A stretch of DNA of 64,000 nt from Hungatella sp. GTDB lineage: Bacteria; Bacillota; Clostridia; Lachnospirales; Lachnospiraceae. The stretch is taken from positions 124,001 through 188,000 of the forward strand of contig WASS01000002.1 of NCBI GenBank assembly GCA_009712635.1. Direction: 5' to 3'. Shown here piece by piece: positions 7,188 to 15,900 of the stretch (its first letter is position 1; each line of letters starts with the position of its first letter). Both the position numbers and the translations under genes were made by a program. The notes under the pieces were generated by a model. That model did no database searches and had not been told where the DNA came from. It saw nothing but the letters and a program-made list of their open reading frames with translations.

Positions 7188-8473
7188 TATGGATTAAAAA
7201 TGTTCACGTAATTGACCCGGCAACCCGGACAGAGCAGGATATGGATATCTGCATAGAAAATGGAATCATAGCCGGGATGGGGACGGATCAAAATCCTCCC
7301 GGGGCAGGGACTTCAAAAAATGATGTGGTAATTGATGGTACCGGTCTTATAGCAGCGCCGGGTCTTGTGGACGTACATGTTCATTTCCGGGATCCGGGAC
7401 TTACTTACAAGGAAGATATTCAGACAGGTGCTAGAGCTGCTGCCAAAGGTGGTTTTACAACAGTTGTATGCATGGCCAATACAAAGCCACCTGTTGATAA
7501 TATTAAAACGTTGGAATATGTAAAGAAGGAAGGGGAGAAAACCGGAATCCATGTCCTTCATGCAGCAGCTGTTTCCAAAGGGATGAAGGGCCGTGAGCTG
7601 ACTGATATGGAGGCACTGGCAGCCCATGGAGCAGCAGGCTTTACGGATGATGGAATTCCGCTGATGGATGCGGAGCTTGTAAAAAGAGCTATGGAAAAAG
7701 CGGCCAGTTTAAATCTCCCTTTAAGCTTTCACGAAGAAGATCCTGCATTAATAGAGAACAATGGAATCAATCATGGGGCGGTATCCGAACAACTTGGTAT
7801 CTTTGGTTCTCCTGCTGAGGCGGAGGACAGTCTGGTGGCAAGAGATTGTATGCTTGCTCTCCACACCAAGGCTGCGGTTGATATTCAGCATATCAGTTCG
7901 GCTGCATCGGTACGTATGGTACAGTTTGCAAAGGATTTAGGGGCAGATGTTTATGCAGAAGTGACACCCCACCATTTCACGCTGACAGAAGAGGCAGTTC
8001 TTTCTTATGGAAGTCTGGCTAAGATGAATCCCCCTCTTCGGACAGAGGCAGACCGTATGGCTGTAATAGAAGGTCTTAAAAATGGAAGTATTGATATCAT
8101 AGCCACCGATCACGCACCTCACAGTACGGAAGAGAAAGCCAGGCCTTTGCTGGAGGCGCCCAGTGGAATTATCGGGCTGGAAACGGCACTTGGACTGGGA
8201 GTAACCACTTTGGTGCGTCAGGGCCATTTAACCATGATGCAGCTGTTGGAAAAGATGAGCATCAATCCGGCGAAATTATATCGTCTTGACTGTGGAATGC
8301 TGAAAACCGGAGGAGTTGCAGATCTGGTAATATTTGATCCCAACAAGGAATGGACCGCAGGAGAATATGTCTCCAAATCATCCAATTCTCCATTTACCGG
8401 GAAAAAACTTTTTGGAAAAGTGAAATATACCATCTGCAAAGGTAAAATTGTCTACCAGGATGAACAGGATTAA
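7184..8473 (+). CDS. pyrC: Dihydroorotase
   Basis: A 429-residue amidohydrolase catalysing carbamoyl-aspartate to dihydroorotate, third step of pyrimidine synthesis. Metal ligands show in VDVHVHFRDPG near residue 60, the late Asp in ATDHAPH, and histidines in SFHEEDP and DIQHISS. Length and the GGFTTVVCMANTKPP block fit the class I (PyrC, Bacillus-like) enzymes. It is coupled by an ATGA overlap to the ThrE-type exporter, apart from other pyr genes, so it may be the only or an extra copy. No pyrimidine attenuator was recognised upstream. Confidence 0.93.
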   Translation: MIWIKNVHVIDPATRTEQDMDICIENGIIAGMGTDQNPPGAGTSKNDVVIDGTGLIAAPGLVDVHVHFRDPGLTYKEDIQTGARAAAKGGFTTVVCMANTKPPVDNIKTLEYVKKEGEKTGIHVLHAAAVSKGMKGRELTDMEALAAHGAAGFTDDGIPLMDAELVKRAMEKAASLNLPLSFHEEDPALIENNGINHGAVSEQLGIFGSPAEAEDSLVARDCMLALHTKAAVDIQHISSAASVRMVQFAKDLGADVYAEVTPHHFTLTEEAVLSYGSLAKMNPPLRTEADRMAVIEGLKNGSIDIIATDHAPHSTEEKARPLLEAPSGIIGLETALGLGVTTLVRQGHLTMMQLLEKMSINPAKLYRLDCGMLKTGGVADLVIFDPNKEWTAGEYVSKSSNSPFTGKKLFGKVKYTICKGKIVYQDEQD

Positions 8474-8501
8474 TCGGATAAACATGAGAAAAGGATAAGC
8501 G

Positions 8502-10091
8502 ATGGAAATCAGGGCGCAGGACTCTGTTGTCCCGGGGGAGTTGAAAACAGAGGGGATAGCTGAGGGTAAAGTGAGTGGAAAAGCAGACTTGAATCTGTCT
8601 GTTGAAGCATTAAAAACAAATGAGAAATTAATTGCAGGAGAAATTCTACTTAATCAGGTGGCTGCTCAGACTCAGTCTATGAAGGAAGAGGCAAAAGCGG
8701 AATCTGAAAAAACTGAAAAATCCAGATCTGTCAGAGATACTGCTTCAGTTAGTGATTCTCCTGAGATTTGGGCTGAGGAAGAATGGAGGGAGGCCTTTCA
8801 TGAGATAGCGGATTGGACTCCATCTGAAACCCTTCCTCTCTCGGAGGAATTAAAAGAGCTGGCAAAAATATACGAGGAACTTCTCTTAGCAGTTCTCACC
8901 CATGGAACACAAGAGGGCCAGGAAGCCGGGAAGCTTAATCAGGAATTGTCTGTGATGCTGCAAAAGCTTCTGATGGCCCGGCTTGGAGATCTGGAGCTTC
9001 TGTTAAGTAATTACGGATCTGCCGTAAGTATTAATGCATTGAGGGCAGCCATCTGCCGAAGTGTTATGGGGAAAAATTTTACAGAGGCAGAGCTGAATCA
9101 GATATTCGGACCCAGTGGCATTGAGGGAAAGCAGGTTATGGCTTCTAATGAAGGCGGAATCAGGACCCCGGTTACCACAAGAGATAATGAAACCGGTATG
9201 GGGATTATCTACCAGCCGACAGCCTCCGGAACGATTAAAAATAATCCCGGGTATGCCAAAAACCTGATGGATGAGACTTCTTTGACTATTCTGGAAAAAG
9301 GCGGGCCTTTCAAGAAAATAGCTGGAAAAGCCCAGGGAGCCAGCTTAACCATTTCCCCCCTGAAAACAGGAAGGGTATATGAAATAAGCGATCTGGAGGC
9401 TGCACAGCGATTTGCGTCCTATATGAACCGGGAAGGAAATTTATTCAGGATATCAGGGCTGTCTGGTAAAAGCGAAGAGCTCCTGGGATTTTTAGCCGCT
9501 CTTATGTCAATAAAAACTCAGATGTTTGTAACAAGTCTGGGAGCGGAAAAAGGGATTGCCATGGATTTAAGAGAAGCCTGTGACCGGATGACCGATGAAT
9601 TGATTCAGGAGATGGTGAATCAGTCTTCTCTAAAATATTCCGGCGTGAGAAAACCGGTTTTTGAAGCAAAAGATGTATACCGGATCTTTTATTACATGAT
9701 GAATCTTTACCAGAACAAGGCAGATGTTAATGAGACGGCCAATAAAGGAATTCGCTACGCCTATCAGCAATTTCTAAAGAAAAAAGAAGTTTCGGAAATT
9801 AAGGGAGAGCCGGAACCTTTTTTTACAAAAGGTAAGAAAGAACCTTCACAGGATTTTAAGGAAGGCAGGAAACAGATAGAACGGGATTGGAACGGATTTA
9901 CGGAATTTTTAAACAACGGACATTCTTCGGATATCCCTCAGGGAGTCCTGGTGCTGAGTCCCTGGGGGATGCTGGCGGAGCCGGAAACTTCCAGGGAGAA
10001 AAACGATGGGAATATAAGTCCTGCTATTTTCCTTGGTGGGGGCGCAGCCCTTGTAATACTGATTATAATCATTTCTTTTATCTGGTTTTAG
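8502..10091 (+). CDS. Unknown protein with C-terminal membrane anchor
   Basis: A 529-residue protein not recognised as any family. The first 110 residues are Glu/Lys-rich and probably coiled. A helical part follows (SEELKELAKIYEELLLAVL; LSVMLQKLLMARLGDLELLL), then a mixed region to about residue 440. The last 20 residues form one hydrophobic helix (ALVILIIIISFIWF) directly before the stop, with no N-terminal signal, so it is likely tail-anchored with the bulk in the cytoplasm. It follows pyrC by 28 nt, presumably in the same operon. Its start has only a weak ribosome site (AAAGGATAAG). Confidence 0.6.
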   Translation: MEIRAQDSVVPGELKTEGIAEGKVSGKADLNLSVEALKTNEKLIAGEILLNQVAAQTQSMKEEAKAESEKTEKSRSVRDTASVSDSPEIWAEEEWREAFHEIADWTPSETLPLSEELKELAKIYEELLLAVLTHGTQEGQEAGKLNQELSVMLQKLLMARLGDLELLLSNYGSAVSINALRAAICRSVMGKNFTEAELNQIFGPSGIEGKQVMASNEGGIRTPVTTRDNETGMGIIYQPTASGTIKNNPGYAKNLMDETSLTILEKGGPFKKIAGKAQGASLTISPLKTGRVYEISDLEAAQRFASYMNREGNLFRISGLSGKSEELLGFLAALMSIKTQMFVTSLGAEKGIAMDLREACDRMTDELIQEMVNQSSLKYSGVRKPVFEAKDVYRIFYYMMNLYQNKADVNETANKGIRYAYQQFLKKKEVSEIKGEPEPFFTKGKKEPSQDFKEGRKQIERDWNGFTEFLNNGHSSDIPQGVLVLSPWGMLAEPETSREKNDGNISPAIFLGGGAALVILIIIISFIWF

Positions 10092-10114
10092 AACCATTAT
10101 ACATAAATTTCTTC

Positions 10115-10143
10115 TTTACAGAAAAACTTTACTGTGCTACCAT
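10115..10143 (+). promoter_or_regulatory. Possible promoter of the amino acid ABC transporter
   Basis: TTTACA and TACCAT with 17-bp spacing lie 36 bp upstream of the binding-protein start. The -10 is poor. Confidence 0.35.
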
Positions 10144-10178
10144 GGTAACACATGAAAATTAAGAGGAGGATTTATGTT

Positions 10179-11039
10179 ATGAAAAAAATAGTGATTCTGG
10201 CAGCAGCAATATTAGGAACAGCAGCGTTATTAAGCGGCTGTGCAGGAAAAAAGGAAGCGCCTGCGGCAGCAGACACAACAAAGGCAGAGTCTTCATCTGC
10301 AGAGACAGCAAAAGCACAGGAAACATCTTCGGCAGCTTCTGAAAAAGATACGTTCACTGTGGGATTTGATCAGGACTTTCCTCCCATGGGATTTGTGGGA
10401 GATAATGGAGAGTATACAGGATTTGACTTAGATCTTGCAAAAGAGGTGGCAGACCGTCTTGGTAAAAAGTTTGTAGCTCAGCCAATCGCCTGGGACGCAA
10501 AGGATATGGAACTGGAAAGCGGCAACATTGACTGCATTTGGAATGGGTTTACCATCACTGGAAGAGAAGACGGTTATACATGGTCAAAGCCTTATATGGC
10601 AAACAGACAGGTCTTTGTTGTGGCAAAGGATTCTGGTATCAAGACACTTGCAGATCTTTCCGGAAAAGTAGTGGAGGTACAGGCTGACTCTTCTGCGGAA
10701 GCTGCATTAAAGGATAATGATACCTTAGCCAAAACATTTAAGACACTTCAGACCACACCAGATTATAATACTGCATTTATGGATCTGGAGATGGGAGCAG
10801 TTAACTGCGTGGCTATGGATGAGATTGTAGCTGCTTATCAGATTCAGCAGAGAAAATCAGATTTCGTAATTCTTGATGAGGCACTTGCAGCAGAGGAGTA
10901 CGGAGTCGGCTTTAAAAAGGGAAATGATGCATTAAGAGATAAGGTACAGGAGCAGCTGGAGGCAATGGCAGCAGACGGAACCTTAAAGACCGTTTCTGAG
11001 AAATGGTTCGGTAAGGATGTAACAACAATCGGAAAATAA
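10179..11039 (+). CDS. Polar amino acid ABC transporter, substrate-binding lipoprotein
   Basis: A 286-residue family 3 solute-binding protein. A lipoprotein signal (MKKIVILAAAILG, lipobox LSGC) and an Ala/Glu/Thr linker precede the binding domain, which starts at TFTVGFDQDFPPMGFVGDNG and contains GFDLDLAKEVADRLG and the ligand-binding NGFTITGRE. The ATG at 10179 has GAGGAGG at the right distance; an in-frame ATG at 10152 lacks one. It binds an amino acid outside the cell and delivers it to the next two gene products. The exact ligand (cystine, glutamine or a basic amino acid) is not decidable by eye. Confidence 0.9.
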   Translation: MKKIVILAAAILGTAALLSGCAGKKEAPAAADTTKAESSSAETAKAQETSSAASEKDTFTVGFDQDFPPMGFVGDNGEYTGFDLDLAKEVADRLGKKFVAQPIAWDAKDMELESGNIDCIWNGFTITGREDGYTWSKPYMANRQVFVVAKDSGIKTLADLSGKVVEVQADSSAEAALKDNDTLAKTFKTLQTTPDYNTAFMDLEMGAVNCVAMDEIVAAYQIQQRKSDFVILDEALAAEEYGVGFKKGNDALRDKVQEQLEAMAADGTLKTVSEKWFGKDVTTIGK

Positions 11040-11062
11040 TTGATACTGACGGAGGGGCAATC

Positions 11063-11713
11063 ATGGCTTTTACAAAGATACTTACACAACTGGCAGGAGG
11101 AATGTGGGTCAGCATCCAGATATTTCTGGTAACACTCATCTTTTCTCTTCCTCTGGGACTTCTGGTCTCCTTTGGGAGGATGTCAAAGAACCGGGTCATA
11201 GAGGCCATTGTTAAATTCTATATTTCAGTCATGAGAGGAACCCCTCTGATGCTTCAGCTTATGGTGGTGTATTTCGGTCCCTATTACCTTTTTGGAGTAA
11301 AGGTGGGGAACGGATACCGCCTTTGGGCTGCATTTATCGGTTTCGTGATTAACTATGCGGCTTACTTTGCTGAAATCTACAGAAGCGGCATTCAATCCAT
11401 GCCTGCCGGACAGTATGAGGCAGCAAAGCTTCTGGGATACTCAAAGAACCAGACCTTTTTTAGAATCATATTTCCCCAGGTAGTAAAACGGATTCTTCCG
11501 TCAGTCACCAACGAGGTAATAACTCTGGTAAAGGATACCTCCCTTGCGTTTACCATCAGCGTGCTGGAGATGTTTGCAGTAGCCAAGGCGCTGGCGTCCT
11601 CACAGACAAGCCTGATCCCTTTTGTGGCAGCAGGTCTTTTCTATTATGTATTTAATCTGGTAGTGGCTATGCTGATGGAATACATAGAAAAACGGATGAA
11701 TTATTACCAATAG
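11063..11713 (+). CDS. Polar amino acid ABC transporter, permease
   Basis: A 216-residue HisM/GlnP-type permease with about five membrane segments. The N-terminal signature [17 protein letters not shown] and the cytoplasmic EAA-type loop [22 protein letters not shown], which docks the ATPase, are both clear. A single permease gene suggests a homodimeric pore. It sits 23 nt after the binding protein and 11 nt before the ATPase. Confidence 0.93.
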   Translation: MAFTKILTQLAGGMWVSIQIFLVTLIFSLPLGLLVSFGRMSKNRVIEAIVKFYISVMRGTPLMLQLMVVYFGPYYLFGVKVGNGYRLWAAFIGFVINYAAYFAEIYRSGIQSMPAGQYEAAKLLGYSKNQTFFRIIFPQVVKRILPSVTNEVITLVKDTSLAFTISVLEMFAVAKALASSQTSLIPFVAAGLFYYVFNLVVAMLMEYIEKRMNYYQ

Positions 11714-11724
11714 GAGGAATCGAA

Positions 11725-12489
11725 ATGCACGTACTGGAAATGAACCATGTGGAAAAATCATTTAATGAACAGAACGTCCTTCGGGATATCTCTCTGTCTG
11801 TAAAAGAAGGGGAGATTCTTTCTGTCATCGGGCCTTCCGGTTCCGGAAAGTCCACGCTCCTTCGATGTGCTACAATGCTGGAACAGATGGATAAAGGAGA
11901 ACTGTTTTACCTGGGAGAAAAGGCGGCGTGGAACGGAAATGATGGAACGACTGTCTATGCAAAAAAGGAAAAGCTGAAAGAAATCCAGAAGAATTACGGT
12001 CTTGTTTTTCAGAATTTTAATTTGTTTCCTCATATGACCGTTTTAAATAATATCATTGATGCACCAATCCATGTTCAAAAACGGAGCAGAGAGGATGCAG
12101 TCAAAGAGGCTAAGGAGCTTCTTCAGAAAATGGGACTTGCTGATAAAGCAGATGCCTATCCCTGCCAGCTGTCGGGGGGACAGTGCCAGCGGGTGGCAAT
12201 CGCCAGAGCGCTGGCTCTGAACCCAAAGATTCTCTTTTTTGATGAGCCTACCTCTGCACTGGATCCGGAGCTGACCGGTGAAGTGCTTAAGGTTATTAAA
12301 TCCCTTGCCGATCTGCATATTGCCATGGTAATTGTCACTCATGAGATGGCATTTGCCAGAGATATCTCTGACCGGGTGATTTTTATGGCAGAGGGTGTGA
12401 TCGTTGAGGAAGGGACTCCGGACGAAGTGTTTGCGTCCAACAATGTCAGGACACAGAATTTTCTTGGGAGGTACGGAGATATTTTGTAG
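11725..12489 (+). CDS. Polar amino acid ABC transporter, ATP-binding protein
   Basis: A 254-residue ATPase of the GlnQ/HisP family. Walker A is [12 protein letters not shown] (residue 37 onward), the signature is [16 protein letters not shown], Walker B is [13 protein letters not shown], and the switch His is in IVTHEMAFA. The Q-loop region reads [15 protein letters not shown]. It energises import with the preceding permease and lipoprotein. An insertion around residues 70-90 ([12 protein letters not shown]) is slightly longer than in typical GlnQ. Confidence 0.95.
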   Translation: MHVLEMNHVEKSFNEQNVLRDISLSVKEGEILSVIGPSGSGKSTLLRCATMLEQMDKGELFYLGEKAAWNGNDGTTVYAKKEKLKEIQKNYGLVFQNFNLFPHMTVLNNIIDAPIHVQKRSREDAVKEAKELLQKMGLADKADAYPCQLSGGQCQRVAIARALALNPKILFFDEPTSALDPELTGEVLKVIKSLADLHIAMVIVTHEMAFARDISDRVIFMAEGVIVEEGTPDEVFASNNVRTQNFLGRYGDIL

Positions 12490-12518
12490 GAATAAAAAAT
12501 AATAGAGAATATTATGAT

Positions 12519-12562
12519 AGCCCCTGGAACACATGGTTATGTGTGGTTCAGGGGTTATGTTT
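12519..12562 (+). terminator. Terminator after the amino acid ABC operon
   Basis: A CCCCTG...CAGGGG outer stem with an inner ACACAT/ATGTGT stem. The T tract behind it is broken, so strength is uncertain. Confidence 0.6.
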
Positions 12563-12591
12563 TATGACTTAAGTTCATTTTTAAAATATTA

Positions 12592-12628
12592 TTGACACCG
12601 AATGTGACACCATAATATAATGTATTAT
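12592..12628 (+). promoter_or_regulatory. hicAB promoter with overlapping inverted repeat
   Basis: TTGACA (12592-12597) and TATAAT (12616-12621) with 18-bp spacing form a strong sigma-A promoter. An inverted repeat ATAATA(5)TATTAT at 12612-12628 covers the -10, and a TGACACC direct repeat lies between the boxes. HicB proteins usually repress their own promoter, so the palindrome is a candidate operator. Confidence 0.6.
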
Positions 12629-12645
12629 AGAGAGAGGATTAATAA

Positions 12646-12900
12646 ATGTCACAATGGGATAAATTATTGAATAGAATATGCTCTTTATCAAAAGATCTGC
12701 GATTTAGTGAATTACAACGTGTCTTGGAGTACTATGGTTATGAGATGAAGTCACCCAAGGGGGGAAGTAGTCATTATACGTTTCGGAAATCAGGTTGTAT
12801 GCCAATTACTTTGCCAAAGCATGAACCAATAAAAAAAGTTTATGTTCAGATGGTCAGAGAGATTGTTGAAAGTGAGGTATCAGATGATGAGAACAATTGA
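12646..12900 (+). CDS. hicA: HicA-family mRNA interferase toxin
   Basis: An 84-residue protein of the HicA fold, a double-stranded-RNA-binding-like domain that cleaves mRNA independently of the ribosome. The hallmark G-S-S-H segment (SPKGGSSHYTFRK) supplies the catalytic histidine near residue 43, and the C-terminal helix KKVYVQMVREIVE is typical. Toxin precedes antitoxin and overlaps it by 17 nt, giving translational coupling. The region is more AT-rich than its neighbours, consistent with a mobile toxin-antitoxin unit. Confidence 0.87.
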   Translation: MSQWDKLLNRICSLSKDLRFSELQRVLEYYGYEMKSPKGGSSHYTFRKSGCMPITLPKHEPIKKVYVQMVREIVESEVSDDENN

Positions 12901-13246
12901 TGATTATATGAATCTGCACTATAGAATGGAGATTATAGAAGATCCTGATGAGGGAGGATATGTTGTATCATTTCCAGATTTAAGGGGTTGTATAACATGC
13001 GCTGAGACAATCGAAGCAGCAATTGTTAATGCCAAAGATGCCAAAAGAGCTTGGCTGGAAGCAATGCTTGAAGATGGTTGTGAAATCCCTGAGCCAGATG
13101 ATCTGGATAAATACTCCGGACAGTTTAAATTAAGAATACCCAAGTCATTACATCGGGAATTGGCGGAGCACTCGAAAAAAGAGGGGATTAGCATGAACCA
13201 GTACTGTTTGTATCTCCTGGCTAGAAATGATAGGGCACGTAATTAA
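12884..13246 (+). CDS. hicB: HicB-family antitoxin
   Basis: A 120-residue antitoxin. The N-terminal HicB fold shows in YRMEIIEDPDEGGYVVSFPD followed by GCITCAETIEAAIVNAKDA; the C-terminal segment FKLRIPKSLHRELAEHSKKE is a ribbon-helix-helix DNA-binding domain. It neutralises HicA and probably represses the shared promoter. The start at 12884 is preferred because GAGG at 12874-12877 is 6 nt upstream; ATG 12887 is an equal alternative. The open frame extends further 5' but without a ribosome site. Confidence 0.87.
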   Translation: MMRTIDDYMNLHYRMEIIEDPDEGGYVVSFPDLRGCITCAETIEAAIVNAKDAKRAWLEAMLEDGCEIPEPDDLDKYSGQFKLRIPKSLHRELAEHSKKEGISMNQYCLYLLARNDRARN

Positions 13247-13351
13247 ATAGATAAAAGTAAATTAAGAAAAAAGATAAAAACTTTTCACAAACGGATGATA
13301 TACTAAATGCGATATATCAGGAAATGGCAAACATAGAAAAGAGGATGCTTT

Positions 13352-13996
13352 ATGAAAAGAACCTTAATGATCGCATTAGCTGTCTGCACAGCAGTTATAT
13401 TATCGGCTTGCGGGAAATCATCAAAGCCGGCGCAAAACGCAGCTGGTACCGTTACACAGACAGAAACTACAAATGAAACTTCTCCGGCAGCAAGCACCCA
13501 GGCACCCGGAAGTACAGCAGAATTTAAGATATTGACCGGTAAAGTCACCGAGGTATCTGATAATATGGAATCCATGACTGTTTTAGATGGAGAGTCGAAA
13601 ACTGTTTTTCATCTGGATAATGCTGTAGTGGAAACCTCCTACGCACTGGAACCGGATGTGAAAGTTTCCATCATCTATAAAGGTGAGATTTCCGGGTCTG
13701 ACACGACCAATGCAAAGGTGATTTTAGTCCTTGATGCCCAGGATAAGATGGAAGTAAAAGAAGTGACCGGAACCGTAAAGGATCAGGCCATGAGCACATT
13801 TACCATCGATACAGGTTCAGCAAAAGAGATGGGATTTATCAAAGATAACTGCGAAGGACTGGATTCCGGTGTACTTGGAAATGCTACCGATGACAGCAAC
13901 GGAAGCGGAGCTTTGGTAAAAGTTACCTATGTTACGGTTACCTATGATGCAGGCAGTGAATCAAACTTCCCCTTAAAGGTGGAAGCGGCGAAGTAA
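13352..13996 (+). CDS. Lipoprotein of unknown function
   Basis: A 214-residue predicted lipoprotein: signal MKRTLMIALAVCTAVILSAC with the lipobox cysteine at residue 20, then a Thr/Gln/Pro linker to about residue 50. The remainder looks like two related beta-rich halves (KILTGKVTEVSDNMESMTV and KEVTGTVKDQAMSTFTI both start with a TGxV strand), perhaps an OB-like duplication. No catalytic motif is visible. It has a normal SD (AAGAGG) and stands alone between hicAB and the ABC-F gene. Confidence 0.7.
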   Translation: MKRTLMIALAVCTAVILSACGKSSKPAQNAAGTVTQTETTNETSPAASTQAPGSTAEFKILTGKVTEVSDNMESMTVLDGESKTVFHLDNAVVETSYALEPDVKVSIIYKGEISGSDTTNAKVILVLDAQDKMEVKEVTGTVKDQAMSTFTIDTGSAKEMGFIKDNCEGLDSGVLGNATDDSNGSGALVKVTYVTVTYDAGSESNFPLKVEAAK

Positions 13997-14042
13997 AACC
14001 AGGTGTAAATCCCGGATCGGCAGGGCTTTTTTGATAAAAGGC

Positions 14043-14070
14043 TTGCAAATTCGGGATTTTCATGTACAAT
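14043..14070 (+). promoter_or_regulatory. Promoter of the ABC-F leader
   Basis: TTGCAA and TACAAT with 16-bp spacing. The start of transcription is expected near 14077, right at the ATG of the short leader ORF. Confidence 0.5.
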
Positions 14071-14077
14071 AAGAGAG

Positions 14078-14167
14078 ATGACAGAAAAGGGGCCAAAAGA
14101 CCCCTATTTTGATGATTTCGGCCATGACTTTGCTGAAATCAGGAGCAGAGCTTACGATATGGAATAA
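14078..14167 (+). CDS. Possible 29-residue leader peptide upstream of ABC-F gene
   Basis: An open frame starting MTEKGPKDPYFDDFGHDFAE and ending RAYDME lies between the promoter and the ABC-F gene, 26 nt before its start. It is acidic and lacks a clear ribosome site, since transcription probably begins at its ATG. A small hairpin (AGGGG/CCCCT) lies in its first codons. Leader peptides with attenuation control some antibiotic-resistance ABC-F genes, but this frame could equally be chance or the remnant of a longer gene. Confidence 0.35.
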   Translation: MTEKGPKDPYFDDFGHDFAEIRSRAYDME

Positions 14168-14193
14168 AACCAGATTTCAGAAAGGGAATTAAG

Positions 14194-15834
14194 ATGATTA
14201 GTGCACATAACGTAACATTAAGACTTGGAAAAAAAGCATTGTTTGAAGATGTAAATATTAAGTTTACGGAAGGCAACTGTTATGGCTTAATCGGTGCCAA
14301 TGGTGCCGGAAAATCCACGTTCTTAAAAATTCTTTCCGGGGAACTGGAGCCTACTGGCGGTGATATTGTAATCACACCGGGCCAGAGACTTTCTTTCTTA
14401 AAACAGGACCATTTTAAATATGATGAGAGTCAGGTTCTTGATACAGTCATCATGGGAAATGTCAGATTATATGAGATCATGAAGGAAAAGGATGCGATCT
14501 ACGCGAAAGAGGACTTCACGGATGAAGATGGCATTAAGGCTGCAGATCTGGAGGGAGAATTCGCTACCATGAATGGTTGGGAAGCGGAATCCGATGCAGC
14601 TAACTTATTAAACGGTCTTGGAATTGAGACTGACTTACACTATAAACTGATGAAGGATTTGACCGGAGCCCAGAAGGTGAAAGTGCTTCTTGCACAGGCA
14701 CTCTTTGGCAATCCTGATATTCTTCTTTTAGATGAGCCGACCAACCATTTGGATCTGGATGCCATTGCATGGCTGGAAGAGTTCTTGATTAACTTTGAGA
14801 ATACGGTAATCGTGGTTTCCCATGACCGTTACTTCTTAAACAAGGTTTGTACCCATATCGCGGATATTGACTACAGCAAGATCCAGCTGTATGCCGGTAA
14901 CTATGATTTCTGGTATGAGTCAAGCCAGCTTATGGTAAAGCAGATGAAGGAAGCCAACAGAAAGAAAGAAGAAAAGATTAAGGAGCTGCAGGATTTTATT
15001 CAGCGCTTCTCAGCCAATGCTTCCAAATCAAAGCAGGCTACTTCCAGAAAACGTGCGTTAGAGAAAATCGAACTGGATGATATTAAACCTTCCAGCCGTA
15101 AATATCCTTATATTGATTTCCGTCCGGCACGCGAGATTGGTAATGAGGTTCTTACTGTGAATGATTTAACCAAAACCATTGACGGTGTGAAGATCCTTGA
15201 TCATATTTCCTTTACACTTACCAGAGAAGATAAGGTGGCTTTTGTAGGACCTAATGAACTTGCGAAAACCGTTCTGTTTAAGATCCTTTCCGGAGAGATG
15301 GAACCAGATGAGGGCGATTATAAATGGGGTCTTACCACTACCCAGAGTTATTTCCCCAAAGACAATACAGCAGAGTTTGATAACGATGATACCATCGTGG
15401 ACTGGCTGACCCAGTACTCTCCTGAGAAAGATGCAACATATGTCCGCGGATTCCTTGGACGTATGCTGTTTGCAGGAGAAGACGGCGTGAAGAAAGTCCG
15501 AGTTTTATCCGGTGGTGAGAAAGTGCGCTGTATGCTTTCAAAACTGATGATAACAGGTGCCAACGTGCTGCTTTTAGACGAGCCTACAGACCACCTGGAT
15601 ATGGAATCCATTACAGCGTTGAACAACGGACTGGTGAAATTCCAGGGAGTGCTTCTCTTTTCCTCCCGTGACCATCAGATCGTAGAAACTACAGCAAACC
15701 GCATTATGGAAATCGTAGGCGGACAGCTGATCGATAAAATTACTACTTATGACGAGTATCTGGAAAGTGATGAAATGGCTCGTAAGAGACAGGTATTTAC
15801 TTTGACAGATGAACAGATGACTGAAAATCAGTAA
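14194..15834 (+). CDS. ABC-F family ATPase (YbiT-like), degenerate second site
   Basis: A 546-residue protein with two ABC domains and no membrane segment, the ABC-F layout of ribosome-associated translation factors. Domain 1 has Walker A GANGAGKST and Walker B ILLLDEPTNHLDLD with SHDRYFL, but its signature reads LTGAQK instead of LSGGQ. Domain 2 has a changed Walker A (GPNELAKTVL), a regular LSGGEK signature, DEPTDHLD, and SSRDHQ where SHDR is usual. The charged linker (residues 245-300) is the P-site tRNA interaction motif. Domain 2 may bind ATP poorly. It has its own promoter and terminator. Confidence 0.88.
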   Translation: MISAHNVTLRLGKKALFEDVNIKFTEGNCYGLIGANGAGKSTFLKILSGELEPTGGDIVITPGQRLSFLKQDHFKYDESQVLDTVIMGNVRLYEIMKEKDAIYAKEDFTDEDGIKAADLEGEFATMNGWEAESDAANLLNGLGIETDLHYKLMKDLTGAQKVKVLLAQALFGNPDILLLDEPTNHLDLDAIAWLEEFLINFENTVIVVSHDRYFLNKVCTHIADIDYSKIQLYAGNYDFWYESSQLMVKQMKEANRKKEEKIKELQDFIQRFSANASKSKQATSRKRALEKIELDDIKPSSRKYPYIDFRPAREIGNEVLTVNDLTKTIDGVKILDHISFTLTREDKVAFVGPNELAKTVLFKILSGEMEPDEGDYKWGLTTTQSYFPKDNTAEFDNDDTIVDWLTQYSPEKDATYVRGFLGRMLFAGEDGVKKVRVLSGGEKVRCMLSKLMITGANVLLLDEPTDHLDMESITALNNGLVKFQGVLLFSSRDHQIVETTANRIMEIVGGQLIDKITTYDEYLESDEMARKRQVFTLTDEQMTENQ

Positions 15835-15840
15835 TAAAAA

Positions 15841-15890
15841 GGCCGCTGCGCTGCAGGTTGATATGATACCTGCATAGCAGCGGCTTTCCT
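15841..15890. terminator. Terminator between convergent ABC-F and chitinase genes
   Basis: GCCGCTGC...GCAGCGGC with an inner GCAGG/CCTGC stem and a short T run. It can serve transcripts from both sides. Confidence 0.75.
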
Positions 15891-15900
15891 ATTCATGAAA

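Noticed and set aside
12043-12534. A 163-codon minus-strand frame opposite the amino acid ABC ATPase
   Set aside because: Fully antisense to a canonical ATPase gene, with no ribosome site or recognisable product.
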